From an uncultured Porphyromonadaceae bacterium (GTDB lineage: Bacteria; Bacteroidota; Bacteroidia; Bacteroidales; Muribaculaceae): a DNA stretch of 64,000 nucleotides. Location: contig UQGP01000002.1 in the NCBI GenBank assembly GCA_900540625.1, positions 1 to 64,000 of the forward strand. Direction: 5' to 3'. Below the pieces are notes generated by a model. That model saw only the letters and a program-made list of their open reading frames with translations, had not been told where the DNA came from and did no database searches. Both the position numbers and the translations under genes were made by a program. Positions 17,109 through 26,497 of the stretch are shown piece after piece (position 1 is the stretch's first letter; each line of letters opens with the position of its first letter).

Positions 17109-18305
17109 ATGAAGATGAAGCACACCATCCCATTTCTCGACCTCAAAGCGCTTGATGCGCCCTATCGCGACGAACTCAAGGCCGCAGTATGCGCCGTCAT
17201 AGACAGCGGTCGATACATAGGAGGGCCCGAAGTGGAATACTTTGAGCACACCTTGGCGACAGCCACCGACACGCGATATGCAGTGGGCGTCTCCAACGGC
17301 TTGGATGCATTGCGTCTATCTCTTCGTGCCGCTATCGAGTTAGGTTATATTCACCGCGGAGACGGCGTCATAGTAGCCGCAAACACCTACATCGCATCCA
17401 TATTGGCCATCACCGATAACCAATTATGCCCCGTGCTTGTCGAGCCATCGCCGAATACATACAATCTGGACACAACGCTTATCGATGATGCCATCGCCGA
17501 TGCCGCTACTCGCGGTATCACCGTTACGGCAATAATGCCCGTGCACCTATACGGGCGAACTTGCTGGGATGCGGCACTTGTCCGGGCTGTTGACCGTCAC
17601 CATCTATTTGTCATCGAGGACAATGCCCAAGCCATCGGCGCACAATCCGAGACACCGGGGATTTTCGGAACACACGTCACCGGCGGACTGGGATACGTAG
17701 GTGCATTCAGCTTCTATCCGACCAAAAACGTCGGAGCCGTCGGCGATGCCGGAGCTATAGCCACTAACGACGAACGTTTGGCGCAAACCGTAAGGACATT
17801 AGCCAATTACGGCAGCGACCGCCGTTACCACAATATCATCTGCGGATACAATTGCCGTTTGGATACAATACAAGCCGCCATACTTTCAGTAAGGATGAAA
17901 CACCTTGCCGAAATCACCGCACACCGTCAAGCCAATGCCCGAGCATTGGACAACGCCCTCTACGAATGTGGCACAATCATACGCCCCGAGATTCCGGAAT
18001 ACGCGCCCTCGCACGTATGGCACCAATACGTGGTACGCGTAAAGCCCCATTCCGACGACAGCGATGCCGCCCTGGACAAGCGGCGAGCACAAATGCGCCA
18101 TGCACTCAAAACCATAGCCGGAATATCTACCGATATACATTACGAAACCCCACCCCACCTACAACCCTGCTATGCTTCGATGACGGAACACTGTCCGCTT
18201 CCGAAGACCACGCAGTTGGCAGCCAGCGTGTTCTCACTGCCCATAGCAGCCGCACTGTCGGCAGACAGCCTCAAGGCACTCGCCGATGTGCTATCGCAGT
18301 ACTGA
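17109..18305 (+). CDS. DegT/DnrJ/EryC1/StrS aminotransferase, FdtB-like
   Basis: A 398-residue PLP-dependent sugar aminotransferase (fold type I). Motifs: substrate loop DSGRYIGGPEVEYFE near 30, GVSNGLDALRLSL near 60, VIEDNAQAIGA near 170 (PLP-contacting Asp), and FSFYPTKNVGAVGDAGA near 200, where the lysine should form the Schiff base. After a 3,4-ketoisomerase the expected product is dTDP-3-amino-3,6-dideoxy-hexose (dTDP-Fuc3N or Qui3N type) for a surface glycan. The N-acetyltransferase that usually completes the pathway is not in the window. The start at MKMKHTIPFL matches the family N-terminus. The 230 bp after the stop show no gene apart from the following promoter. Confidence 0.9.
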   Translation: MKMKHTIPFLDLKALDAPYRDELKAAVCAVIDSGRYIGGPEVEYFEHTLATATDTRYAVGVSNGLDALRLSLRAAIELGYIHRGDGVIVAANTYIASILAITDNQLCPVLVEPSPNTYNLDTTLIDDAIADAATRGITVTAIMPVHLYGRTCWDAALVRAVDRHHLFVIEDNAQAIGAQSETPGIFGTHVTGGLGYVGAFSFYPTKNVGAVGDAGAIATNDERLAQTVRTLANYGSDRRYHNIICGYNCRLDTIQAAILSVRMKHLAEITAHRQANARALDNALYECGTIIRPEIPEYAPSHVWHQYVVRVKPHSDDSDAALDKRRAQMRHALKTIAGISTDIHYETPPHLQPCYASMTEHCPLPKTTQLAASVFSLPIAAALSADSLKALADVLSQY

Positions 18306-18462
18306 CAATCAAATGATTACCATCGTGACAATGTCCCGGACAGACATTATCCGACAATAAACGCCATTTCAGGCAATACAAAGTAGCAAAAGACAACCGA
18401 GACTGCATACCCGATAAACAGCCATACGCCTATGCGCGTGCATTATATAATATAATGTGCGT

Positions 18463-18493
18463 TTTGTCGTTAAAGGGAAAATGCTTAACTTTG
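18463..18493 (+). promoter_or_regulatory. Promoter of the electron-transfer flavoprotein operon
   Basis: TTTG at 18463-18466, 19 bases, then TAACTTTG at 18486-18493: a full match to the Bacteroidota promoter. Transcription would start near 18500, giving a leader of about 38 nt before the etfB ATG at 18538. Confidence 0.75.
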
Positions 18494-18537
18494 CAGTCTT
18501 GAAAATAATGAACAAATCATTTAACGGACAAAGTAAC

Positions 18538-19413
18538 ATGAGCTTAAACATCATCGTGCTTGCCAAGCAGGTGCCCGACACCCGCAACGTAGGCAAAGAT
18601 GCCATGAAGGCTGACGGCACCATCAACCGTGCCGCACTGCCGGCCATCTTCAACCCCGAAGACCTCAACGCCCTCGAGCAAGCATTGCGACTCAAAGAGA
18701 CACACCCCGGGTCGACCATCACCGTCCTCACCATGGGCCTGCCCCGCGCTGCCGAAGTGGTTCGCGAAGCCATCTATCGCGGCGCTGACGGCGGCATTGT
18801 ACTCACCGACCGTGCACTCGGCGGTGCTGACACACTGGCAACATCATACTCGCTGGCACAGGCCGTCAAGAAAACCGGCAAATATGACATCATCCTCGGC
18901 GGTCGCCAAGCTATCGACGGCGATACAGCACAAGTAGGCCCGCAGATTGCCGAAAAACTCGGACTGCCCCAGGTGACCTACGCTGAAGAAATCATCGAAG
19001 TGGCCGACGGACACGCTGTCATCAAGCGCCGCCTCGAAAACGGCGTCGAAACCGTCAAAGCACCCCTGCCCTGCGTAGTGACCGTCAATGGCTCGGCCGC
19101 CGATTGCCGTCCCCGCAACGCACAACGCGTAATGCGCTACAAATATGCCGTTTCGCCCAGCGAAAAGGCTGCATTGACACCCGAACGTCAAGCACTGGTA
19201 GACGCACGCCCACACCTCGACATCAAGGAATGGAGCGCCGCATACGTCGAAGCAGACCCCGAACAAATTGGTCTGCCCGGCTCGCCTACAAAAGTGAAGA
19301 ACGTAGAAAACGTGGTATTCACCGCCAAGGAAAGCCTCAGCATTGACGGCGCCGATGACACCGCCATCGAAAACCTCATCAAGGAACTCATTACTAATCA
19401 CACCATCGGCTGA
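18538..19413 (+). CDS. etfB: Electron transfer flavoprotein beta subunit
   Basis: 291-residue EtfB/FixA-family subunit that binds AMP or FAD and carries electrons from acyl-CoA dehydrogenase. Seen: N-terminal IIVLAKQVPDT, NPEDLNALEQALRLKE near 40, and GGRQAIDGDTAQVGPQIAEKLG near 120, all family hallmarks. The start at 18538 is preferred because it opens directly into the first beta strand and lies at the right distance from the promoter; an upstream ATG at 18457 would overlap that promoter. It is 24 bp before etfA, with the dehydrogenase gene next, so the three form one operon. Confidence 0.95.
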   Translation: MSLNIIVLAKQVPDTRNVGKDAMKADGTINRAALPAIFNPEDLNALEQALRLKETHPGSTITVLTMGLPRAAEVVREAIYRGADGGIVLTDRALGGADTLATSYSLAQAVKKTGKYDIILGGRQAIDGDTAQVGPQIAEKLGLPQVTYAEEIIEVADGHAVIKRRLENGVETVKAPLPCVVTVNGSAADCRPRNAQRVMRYKYAVSPSEKAALTPERQALVDARPHLDIKEWSAAYVEADPEQIGLPGSPTKVKNVENVVFTAKESLSIDGADDTAIENLIKELITNHTIG

Positions 19414-19436
19414 CGCCTAACAATACACCTACGACT

Positions 19437-20471
19437 ATGGCAGAAAAAGACCAAAACAACCTCATCGTCTACTGCGAATATGACGAAGGCCGCGTCGCCG
19501 ACGTCTCCCTCGAACTACTCACCAAAGGCCGCGTACTTGCCGACCGCCTTGGTGTGAAACTCGAAGCGCTCGTTCTGGGCGATAAACTCGACGGAATCGA
19601 GAATCAACTCTACCCCTACGGCGCTGACGTGGTGTACAAAGTGCAGGACAAACGCCTATATCCCTACACCTCCAACCCCCACGCCGCAGTACTTATCAAC
19701 CTCTTCCGCGAAATCAAACCGCAGATTTGCCTCATGGGCGCCACCTGCATCGGTCGTGACCTCGGCCCTCGCGTTTCGTCCTGCCTCCACAGCGGACTCA
19801 CCGCCGACTGCACGGCCCTCGAAATCGGCGACCACCACGATCCCAAGACCAATAAGGACTACACCGATTTGTTGTATCAAATTCGTCCCGCTTTCGGCGG
19901 CAATATCGTAGCCACTATCGTCAACCCCGAACACCGTCCCCAAATGGCGACAGTGCGTGAAGGCGTGATGAAAAAAGAAGTGCGCGACCCCAATTACAAA
20001 GGCGTGACCATCGAACTCGACCCCAAGAAGTACTTCAGCGACACCGATTGCGTAGTCGAAATTATCGACCGTCACATCGAAAAGTCCAAGATAAACATCA
20101 AGAACGCTTCCATCATCGTTGCCGGCGGATACGGCGTAGGCTCAAAGGAAAACTTTGATATGCTATTCGAACTGGCTCACGTCCTCGGTGCCGAAGTAGG
20201 TGCCAGCCGCGCCGCTGTTGATGCCGGATTTACCGACCACGCACGCCAAATCGGCCAAACCGGTGTCACCGTTCGTCCCAAGCTATATATCGCCGTGGGC
20301 ATCTCCGGCCAAATCCAGCACATCGCCGGTATGCAGGAAAGCTCGATAATCATCTCCATCAACCCCGACGCAGATGCGCCTATCAACACCATAGCCGACT
20401 ACGTAATCACAGGCGACATGGAGACGGTCGTGCCCAAGCTCATCAAATACTATAAAAAGAACTCCAAGTAA
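19437..20471 (+). CDS. etfA: Electron transfer flavoprotein alpha subunit
   Basis: 344-residue EtfA/FixB subunit. The N-terminal domain is followed by the FAD-binding C-terminal domain with the classical motif VGASRAAVDAGF near 258, GQTGVTVRPKLYIAVGISG near 277 and SIIISINPDADAPINTIADY near 305. With EtfB it forms the heterodimer that takes electrons from the acyl-CoA dehydrogenase encoded next. In anaerobes such pairs may also confurcate electrons, but nothing in the sequence decides that. It lies 60 bp before the dehydrogenase gene. Confidence 0.95.
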   Translation: MAEKDQNNLIVYCEYDEGRVADVSLELLTKGRVLADRLGVKLEALVLGDKLDGIENQLYPYGADVVYKVQDKRLYPYTSNPHAAVLINLFREIKPQICLMGATCIGRDLGPRVSSCLHSGLTADCTALEIGDHHDPKTNKDYTDLLYQIRPAFGGNIVATIVNPEHRPQMATVREGVMKKEVRDPNYKGVTIELDPKKYFSDTDCVVEIIDRHIEKSKINIKNASIIVAGGYGVGSKENFDMLFELAHVLGAEVGASRAAVDAGFTDHARQIGQTGVTVRPKLYIAVGISGQIQHIAGMQESSIIISINPDADAPINTIADYVITGDMETVVPKLIKYYKKNSK

Positions 20472-20531
20472 TCGGGTTACGCCCAAATACACGGACAAAA
20501 TTCTCAAATATACAGCAAACAACTAAGCCCC

Positions 20532-22232
20532 ATGGCAAACTTCTATACAGACAACCCCGACCTGCGCCACCACCTGACGCATCCTATGATGCGCAAGATT
20601 GTCGCACTCAAAGAGCGCGACTACTCGCAGGTACAGCAATATGACTACGCTCCCATAGACTACGATGACGCCATCGATAACTACGACCGCGTGCTGCAAA
20701 TTGTAGGCGACCTCTGCGGCAACATCATTGCCGACAACGCCGCCGATGTAGACCACGACGGTCCCAGCGTCAGCAACGGCCGCGTTTCCTACGCTCCCGG
20801 AACAATCCGCAACCTCGAGGCATGCCGTCAAGCCGGACTTATGGGTATGGCTATGCCCCGACGTCTCGGCGGTCTCAACTTCCCCATCACCCCGTACATC
20901 ATGGCTGCCGACATCGTCAGCCGCGCCGATACAGGATTCGAAAACCTCTGGGGACTGCAAGACTGCGCCGAAACCTTGTATGAATTCGGCAGCGAAGACC
21001 AAAAACAACGCTTCATCCCCCGCGTATGCGCCGGCGAAACCATGTCTATGGACCTCACCGAGCCCGACGCAGGCAGTGACCTTCAGGCCGTAATGCTCAA
21101 AGCCACCAAGAAGGAAGACGGCACGTGGGTTCTCAACGGCGTAAAACGCTTTATCACCAACGGCGACAGCGACATCCACTTGGTATTGGCACGCAGCGAA
21201 GAAGGAACCACCGACGGTCGCGGCCTGTCCATGTTCATCTATGACAAGCGTAACGGCGGAGTCAACGTGCGCCGTATCGAAAACAAGATGGGTATCAAGG
21301 GATCGCCCACATGCGAACTGACATACAAAAATGCTCCTGCCGAACTCTGCGGCGACACCCGAATGGGCCTTATCAAATACGTGATGGCACTGATGAACGG
21401 CGCTCGCCTCGGCATCGCTGCCCAAAGCGTCGGCGTCAGCGAACTTGCATACCGTGAGGCATACAAGTACGCCAACGAACGTCGCCAGTTCGGTCACGCT
21501 ATCATCGAGTTCCCCGCCGTCAGCGAAATCCTTTCGACAATGAAAGCCAAGTTGGACGCATCGCGCAGTCTTCTCTATGAGACAGCTCGCTACGTCGACC
21601 TCTACAAAGCCCTCGAAGACATTGCAAAGGAACGTCAGCTCACGCCCGACGAGCGCAAGGAGATGAAGCAGTACAAGAAAATCGCTGATGCACTCACGCC
21701 TATGGCCAAGGGTCTTTCGAGCGAATATTGCAACCAGAACGCTTACGACTGCATCCAAGTGCATGGCGGTTCGGGATTTATGAAGGACTACGCTTGCGAA
21801 CGACTCTACCGCGATGCACGTATCACCTCCATATACGAAGGTACTACACAGCTCCAAGTTGTCGCAGCCATTCGCCACGTGACCACCGGCACCTATCTCT
21901 CACTCATCCAAGGATATGATGCAGTGGAAGTAGACGCACGCTTGCAGCCGCTCAAGGACTCCCTGCGTACCCTTACCGAGCAGTACACCAAGGCAGTGGA
22001 AGCAGTCCTCGCCGTAGGACAGCAACCATACACCGACTTCATGGCTCGTCGACTTGTCGAAATGGCCGGGAACATCGTTATGGGTTACCTGCTGCTGCTG
22101 GACGCACAACGCAACGCCGACTTCGACCGTACAGCTACCGTTTACAACAAGATGGCTCAGGCCGAAGTAGCTCGCCACGCTCAGTTCATCAACAACTTCA
22201 ACGCTGACCAACTCGACCTGTACAAAGCCTGA
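20532..22232 (+). CDS. Acyl-CoA dehydrogenase, long form
   Basis: 566-residue flavoprotein that oxidises acyl-CoA to enoyl-CoA and passes electrons to the ETF encoded upstream. Motifs: MSMDLTEPDAGSDLQ near 171, FITNGDSDIHLVLARS near 211, the conserved QVHGGSGF near 410, and IYEGTTQLQ near 435, whose Glu is the likely catalytic base. It is about 180 residues longer than classical family members, with a C-terminal helical extension as in the 560-600 residue class (AcdA/FadE-like). Its acyl substrate cannot be read from the sequence. A strong terminator follows. Confidence 0.93.
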   Translation: MANFYTDNPDLRHHLTHPMMRKIVALKERDYSQVQQYDYAPIDYDDAIDNYDRVLQIVGDLCGNIIADNAADVDHDGPSVSNGRVSYAPGTIRNLEACRQAGLMGMAMPRRLGGLNFPITPYIMAADIVSRADTGFENLWGLQDCAETLYEFGSEDQKQRFIPRVCAGETMSMDLTEPDAGSDLQAVMLKATKKEDGTWVLNGVKRFITNGDSDIHLVLARSEEGTTDGRGLSMFIYDKRNGGVNVRRIENKMGIKGSPTCELTYKNAPAELCGDTRMGLIKYVMALMNGARLGIAAQSVGVSELAYREAYKYANERRQFGHAIIEFPAVSEILSTMKAKLDASRSLLYETARYVDLYKALEDIAKERQLTPDERKEMKQYKKIADALTPMAKGLSSEYCNQNAYDCIQVHGGSGFMKDYACERLYRDARITSIYEGTTQLQVVAAIRHVTTGTYLSLIQGYDAVEVDARLQPLKDSLRTLTEQYTKAVEAVLAVGQQPYTDFMARRLVEMAGNIVMGYLLLLDAQRNADFDRTATVYNKMAQAEVARHAQFINNFNADQLDLYKA

Positions 22233-22283
22233 TATCCAAGTCCCGACTGAATTTTTCAGACAAGACCATAGACAACTAAAATA

Positions 22284-22325
22284 AGCCCGGAAGGACCGCT
22301 ATAAAGTCCTTCCGGGCTATTTTTT
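22284..22325 (+). terminator. Strong intrinsic terminator after the ETF operon
   Basis: A perfect 13-bp stem (agcccggaaggac 22284-22296, gtccttccgggct 22306-22318) with a 9-base loop, then a T-rich tract. It closes the etfB-etfA-dehydrogenase operon. Confidence 0.9.
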
Positions 22326-22387
22326 CACCCTTTATCAATATTTTTCGACGGACTGCACTGACAAACAAACGAAAACGATGTCCACTA

Positions 22388-22456
22388 TTTGTAAGAATGA
22401 CATCTTTTGAGTAATTTTGTACGCTCTTAGGCGATGGCCTCGGCTATCGCCATCGC
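22388..22456 (+). promoter_or_regulatory. Promoter and leader hairpin of the polysaccharide export genes
   Basis: TTTG at 22388-22391, 20 bases, then TAATTTTG at 22412-22419. The expected transcript starts near 22426 and at once forms a hairpin, gcgatggc (22431-22438) with gccatcgc (22449-22456). No T run follows, so it is more likely a stabilising or regulatory 5' structure than a terminator. The first ATG of the operon is at 22513. Confidence 0.6.
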
Positions 22457-22512
22457 AAAATTGGAAAAAACAAAAACAAGGGCACAGCCCGTCAACATCT
22501 TAAAACCAAGAT

Positions 22513-23355
22513 ATGTCTATAACCAGACTTGCATCCGCAGTATGCGTTTGCGCCATCCTCCTCACCGGATGCAGCGCTCCCAAGAAAGTACCTTATCTCG
22601 TTGATGCCGAAACAATTCCCAGCGAATCGCTCGCAGCCATCTCGACCGTCAAGGACCCGACATTTGTTCAGGGAGACCTGCTCAACATCTGCATATACGC
22701 TTCAGACCCCACAGCCGTGGCTCAGTTCAATAAAGGCCAGTACCTGACCCCAGAGGGAACAATATCAAAAGCGAGCAATAGCACCAATACCGCCGGCACA
22801 AACACCGCCTCGCTGACCGACTACTATCTCGTTGACGCCGAAGGCAATATTGATTACCCGGTTATCGGACGTATACATATCGCCGGCAAAACCAAAGAAC
22901 AACTTGCTCGCGAAATCAAGGATGCCATCTATCCTCGCTATATCAAAATAGAGCCTACCGTCGACATCCGTCTGATGAACTTCCGTGTCACCGTCCTCGG
23001 CCAAGTCAAGAGCCCCGGAGTTTACCAATCTGACAATGAGCGTATGAATATACTCGAAGCATTGGCCAAAGCCGGGGATCTGGATATACGCGGCGACCGC
23101 GAGAATGTCCTGCTGTATCGCACCAACTCCGATGGCACTCGCGAAGTTCATCGCCTCAATCTTCACGACAAGAGCCTGCTGCTGTCGCCATACTTCAACC
23201 TTCAGCAGAACGACTTCATATACATAACACCCAACCGTTCGGCCGCCGCCAGCGCCTGGCAGATGCACCAAGGATGGACCACAGCAATATCAGTCGTATC
23301 GGGCTTGGCTTCCATAGCCGCACTTGTAATCGGAATTGTCAATCTCAACAAGTAA
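22513..23355 (+). CDS. Polysaccharide export outer-membrane lipoprotein, Wza-like
   Basis: 280 residues. A lipoprotein signal ends at C20 (LLTGCSAPKK). A Poly_export domain follows (FVQGDLLNICIYASDP; YLVDAEGNIDYPVIGRIHIAGKTKEQ) and an SLBB domain (FRVTVLGQVKSPGVY near 157). The C-terminus has a hydrophobic helix (about 255-275), as in many Bacteroidota members. It should form the outer-membrane channel for capsule or exopolysaccharide and work with the tyrosine autokinase encoded 82 bp downstream. No glycosyltransferase cluster adjoins it here, so the polymer is unknown. Confidence 0.9.
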   Translation: MSITRLASAVCVCAILLTGCSAPKKVPYLVDAETIPSESLAAISTVKDPTFVQGDLLNICIYASDPTAVAQFNKGQYLTPEGTISKASNSTNTAGTNTASLTDYYLVDAEGNIDYPVIGRIHIAGKTKEQLAREIKDAIYPRYIKIEPTVDIRLMNFRVTVLGQVKSPGVYQSDNERMNILEALAKAGDLDIRGDRENVLLYRTNSDGTREVHRLNLHDKSLLLSPYFNLQQNDFIYITPNRSAAASAWQMHQGWTTAISVVSGLASIAALVIGIVNLNK

Positions 23356-23437
23356 TATCTATCGTCATCATTCAAAGCCCGTTACAGTTACGACGAGGCC
23401 GACAACCCTTAGGCATACACCTCATTTCCAATAAGAT

Positions 23438-25927
23438 ATGTCACACACATCAGAGCCAAAAGACAACTTTGACACCGGCACAAACAAAAGTGCCGACAGC
23501 AACACCCTTATTGTCAAGACCGAAGCGTTCGATCTTACAGGCTTGCTCTTAGACTACCTCAGCCACTGGGGTGTATTCCTGCTCAGCATTATTATTTGCG
23601 GTGCCGCCGCATACTATTACTGCAAGACGCAAATTCCGACATACACGGTATCGGCCTCGATATATCTCAACGACGAGAATTCTTCGACCAAAAGTAATGC
23701 AGTCACCATGGGTTCCGAAAACCCTATGGTCAACCTGAAACAATACATCGATGAGACCGAAATCGAGATACTCAAATCTCGAAACAATCTGGTAAAAATT
23801 GTCGATTCGCTTAATCTCTCGTATTCGTACTACCGCGAGGGCAAACTGCGAGACATTCCCGTTTACCGTACCGCGCCCATCGAAGTCTCGTTAGACTCGG
23901 TAAGTCTCAAGCACTTATCAGCCCCCATAGAACTGACAATCAGCCCTGAAGACAAAGGAATATCTGTCAAAGCAACGACGGATGTCAATGGCGAAGAAGA
24001 AAGCGTCGAAAAGTTGTTTGCCAAACTACCCGGAAAGATCCAGATGGGTGTCGGAACCGTCACCATTTCGCGCTCGCCACTCGTATCCCAGCTCAACGAA
24101 GTATACAAGGTCAAGATTACCAATCCCGCGAGTGTGGCCGCAACTATAGCCAATTCGCTGACCATCAATTTTGCCGAAAACTCATACACAATCCTCCGCA
24201 TACGTGTCAACACCCCACTTGTCGAGCAGGGAGTAGACATCATCAATACCCTTCTGGCGTTATACAACCAGCGCATCATTGAGGACAAAAACCGCTCGGC
24301 ATTGCAGACAGAAGCATTCATCATCGACCGTCTGGTCAATATAAACGATGAACTGCATGATGTCGAAGAAAAGCTCAAGCGATACCGCGAGGAGCACAAC
24401 ATCGCCGACATCGATGCCCAGACAACGATGAACCTGACACAACGCAGTTCCAGCGAGCAGCAAATTTCGCAAGTTGATGCCCAGATGTCCGTCCTCAATG
24501 ATGTTGAGCATCGCGTAAAACGTCAGGACAACTTCGAGATGTTGCCCACAGTATCCGATGATCCGGCCGTATCCGCCGCAATACAGAACTACAACACTAT
24601 GGTCAGCAACTACGACCATGCGCTGCAAACCCAGACACGCGAAACCGGATATGTACGCGAGCTCGAGAACAAGCTCAACCAGCAAAAGTCGCAGATACTC
24701 GATAACATCGCTTCGGCTCGCGGATCGCTTCGCGCCACTCGCCGATCCATAGCATCGCTTGACAGCCGTAGCGCCGGACAGTTGGCTGCCCAACCGTCCA
24801 TCGACAAAGGGCTGCAAGAAATCTTCCGTGAACAGCAAGTGAAGGTGAACATCTACACCTTCCTACTGCAAAAACGCGAAGAAATAGCCTTGCAGAAGAC
24901 GCTCGCGACACCGACTGCACAGCTTATCGACAACCCCTCCGGTTCCGGCCCCGTATCTCCCAAGCATCTGATGATTTTGGGTATCGGTCTGCTTATCGGC
25001 TTCCTAATTCCCGCGCTCATAATCTTGGCTCGTCGACTTATCAGCCCCAAATTCAAAGATCAAGTCGAATTGGAACGTATGACATCTGTCCCCGTCATCG
25101 GCGAAATATGCCATAGCGATGAAAAAGAAAACATCGTCATCGGTGATCAGGTAGCCACTCCTATAGCTGAGCTATTCAGACTGCTGCGCAACAATATCAG
25201 CTTCATTCCCGGCGGTGCCGAGAATAAGGTCATACTGCTCACATCAGCCGTATCCGGCGAAGGAAAGACATTTGTTTCGCTCAACTTGGCAATGACTTAC
25301 GCGCTCACCGGCAAACGTGTTGTAGTCCTCGGTCTCGATATCCGCCGACCCGTATTGGCCCACCTCGTAGGCCTCCGTAACAGCCGCGGCATCACCACCT
25401 ACCTTTCCGAGCAGGAAGACGACATCGACTCGCTGATATTCCCGACAACGAGCAGCGAAAACCTGTTCGTGATGCCGGCAGGACCGGTACCGCCAAACCC
25501 CAACGAATTGCTCCTGAGCAAACGTATGGACACGCTCATCGCATACCTGCGTCAGCACTTCGATTACATCATTATGGACACGTCCCCCATCGGCATCATT
25601 TCCGATACATACATCTTGATACCGCAATCCGACATCCAGTTGTATGTAACACGTGCATCCTATTCGACCAAACGCAGCCTGAGAGTGTTGCATAACGCCA
25701 TCAACAACGGCCGCCTCAAGCATCCGTACATAGTGCTGAACAACGTCAATATGACATCCAGCGCTTACAGCTACCGCCACTACGGATACTACGGATACTC
25801 ATCTCGTCGCACCTATGGCTACGGATACGGTTACGGATACAGCCGCGATGACGAAGGCAACGTCGTAGCTTCGCACCACCATCATAAGCACGGCAAAAAA
25901 TGCCGGTTTAAACGATCAAAAAATTAG
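23438..25927 (+). CDS. Polysaccharide co-polymerase tyrosine autokinase, Wzc-like
   Basis: 829 residues. An N-terminal Wzz domain has its first membrane helix at about 40-60, a long periplasmic coiled-coil region (about 90-505) and a second helix at about 510-530. The cytoplasmic BY-kinase follows: Walker A SAVSGEGKTFVS (K610), Walker A' VVLGLDIRRP near 628, Walker B YIIMDTSPIG near 708. The tail has the expected tyrosine cluster (about twelve Tyr in roughly thirty residues from 775) and then an unusual His-rich, basic end (SHHHHKHGKK). Tyr phosphorylation cycles normally control chain length and export through the Wza-like partner upstream. A terminator follows the stop. Confidence 0.92.
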   Translation: MSHTSEPKDNFDTGTNKSADSNTLIVKTEAFDLTGLLLDYLSHWGVFLLSIIICGAAAYYYCKTQIPTYTVSASIYLNDENSSTKSNAVTMGSENPMVNLKQYIDETEIEILKSRNNLVKIVDSLNLSYSYYREGKLRDIPVYRTAPIEVSLDSVSLKHLSAPIELTISPEDKGISVKATTDVNGEEESVEKLFAKLPGKIQMGVGTVTISRSPLVSQLNEVYKVKITNPASVAATIANSLTINFAENSYTILRIRVNTPLVEQGVDIINTLLALYNQRIIEDKNRSALQTEAFIIDRLVNINDELHDVEEKLKRYREEHNIADIDAQTTMNLTQRSSSEQQISQVDAQMSVLNDVEHRVKRQDNFEMLPTVSDDPAVSAAIQNYNTMVSNYDHALQTQTRETGYVRELENKLNQQKSQILDNIASARGSLRATRRSIASLDSRSAGQLAAQPSIDKGLQEIFREQQVKVNIYTFLLQKREEIALQKTLATPTAQLIDNPSGSGPVSPKHLMILGIGLLIGFLIPALIILARRLISPKFKDQVELERMTSVPVIGEICHSDEKENIVIGDQVATPIAELFRLLRNNISFIPGGAENKVILLTSAVSGEGKTFVSLNLAMTYALTGKRVVVLGLDIRRPVLAHLVGLRNSRGITTYLSEQEDDIDSLIFPTTSSENLFVMPAGPVPPNPNELLLSKRMDTLIAYLRQHFDYIIMDTSPIGIISDTYILIPQSDIQLYVTRASYSTKRSLRVLHNAINNGRLKHPYIVLNNVNMTSSAYSYRHYGYYGYSSRRTYGYGYGYGYSRDDEGNVVASHHHHKHGKKCRFKRSKN

Positions 25928-25940
25928 CCTCCAATAAACC

Positions 25941-25980
25941 AAGAAGTTCCGGCCCGAGCGGTCGGAACTTCTTTATTTCT
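25941..25980 (+). terminator. Intrinsic terminator after the tyrosine kinase gene
   Basis: Perfect 11-bp stem aagaagttccg (25941-25951) with cggaacttctt (25963-25973), followed by a T-rich tract. It lies between two converging genes, kinase (+) and yraN (-), and may stop transcripts from both sides. Confidence 0.85.
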
Positions 25981-26032
25981 TGACCAAAGCCAACAATACG
26001 ACAACCCAAATATCGTGCTGCAACCGAAATGA

Positions 26033-26413
26033 CTAATGAAAACGGCGTCGAAAATCGGAGAAAGCGACGCCCCGAAAATGCGTCAAACTCGGCTGCCCAT
26101 CTACGACATTAACCGCAACGATATCATAACGAATGCGGTGGTGCACCAGGCCTGACACCTTCATAAAAACCTGCGAAGCTACGATGAGATTGTGCTGCTT
26201 GTCGGCATCCACCGCCATTACGGCAGCATCTACATCGCCACCCTGACGCGTCTTGACCTCAACAAAAACCACCTCATCGCCTTCCATCCCTATGATATCG
26301 ACCTCGAGATGGCCCATCCGCCAATTGCGCGCAAGTATTGCATACCCCTTGGTAATGAGGTACTCGGCGGCATACTGCTCGCCCATACGGCCCAATTCGC
26401 TACGGCGTGACAT
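26033..26413 (-). CDS. yraN: YraN/UPF0102 family protein
   Basis: 126 residues, the usual family length. The UPF0102 fold is related to Holliday-junction resolvases: GRMGEQYAAEYL near 8, then HLEVDIIG and VVFVEVKTR, giving the E..D..ExK pattern of the PD-(D/E)XK superfamily. Its cellular role is unsettled and DNA binding is inferred. The start MSRRSELG at 26413 is the family N-terminus; 13 more in-frame residues upstream are unlikely because they overlap the promoter region. It is transcribed away from the FAD oxidoreductase gene. Confidence 0.88.
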   Translation of the reverse strand: MSRRSELGRMGEQYAAEYLITKGYAILARNWRMGHLEVDIIGMEGDEVVFVEVKTRQGGDVDAAVMAVDADKQHNLIVASQVFMKVSGLVHHRIRYDIVAVNVVDGQPSLTHFRGVAFSDFRRRFH

Positions 26414-26440
26414 TGTTTGATTGCTTGCGTTTTCGAAACG

Positions 26441-26479
26441 CAAATATAGCACAAATACGCCGAAAAACGCTTATCTTTG
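26441..26479. promoter_or_regulatory. Divergent promoter boxes, yraN and the oxidoreductase
   Basis: On the minus strand TATATTTG (26448-26441) serves yraN; on the plus strand TATCTTTG (26472-26479) serves the oxidoreductase gene at 26498. Both -7 boxes are exact, but no clear TTTG -33 partner is visible for either. Confidence 0.55.
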
Positions 26480-26497
26480 TACAACAATCTGACGCGT

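Noticed and set aside
20523..21878. A 451-codon open frame on the minus strand opposite the acyl-CoA dehydrogenase gene
   Set aside because: It is a mirror of a clear coding gene; its translation is low in motif content and rich in Val, Ala and His, as expected from the antisense of GC-biased codons.
25800..25860. Repeats in the kinase tail as a tandem DNA repeat or CRISPR-like array
   Set aside because: The repetition comes from Tyr-Gly codons of the BY-kinase tyrosine cluster, in frame with the gene.
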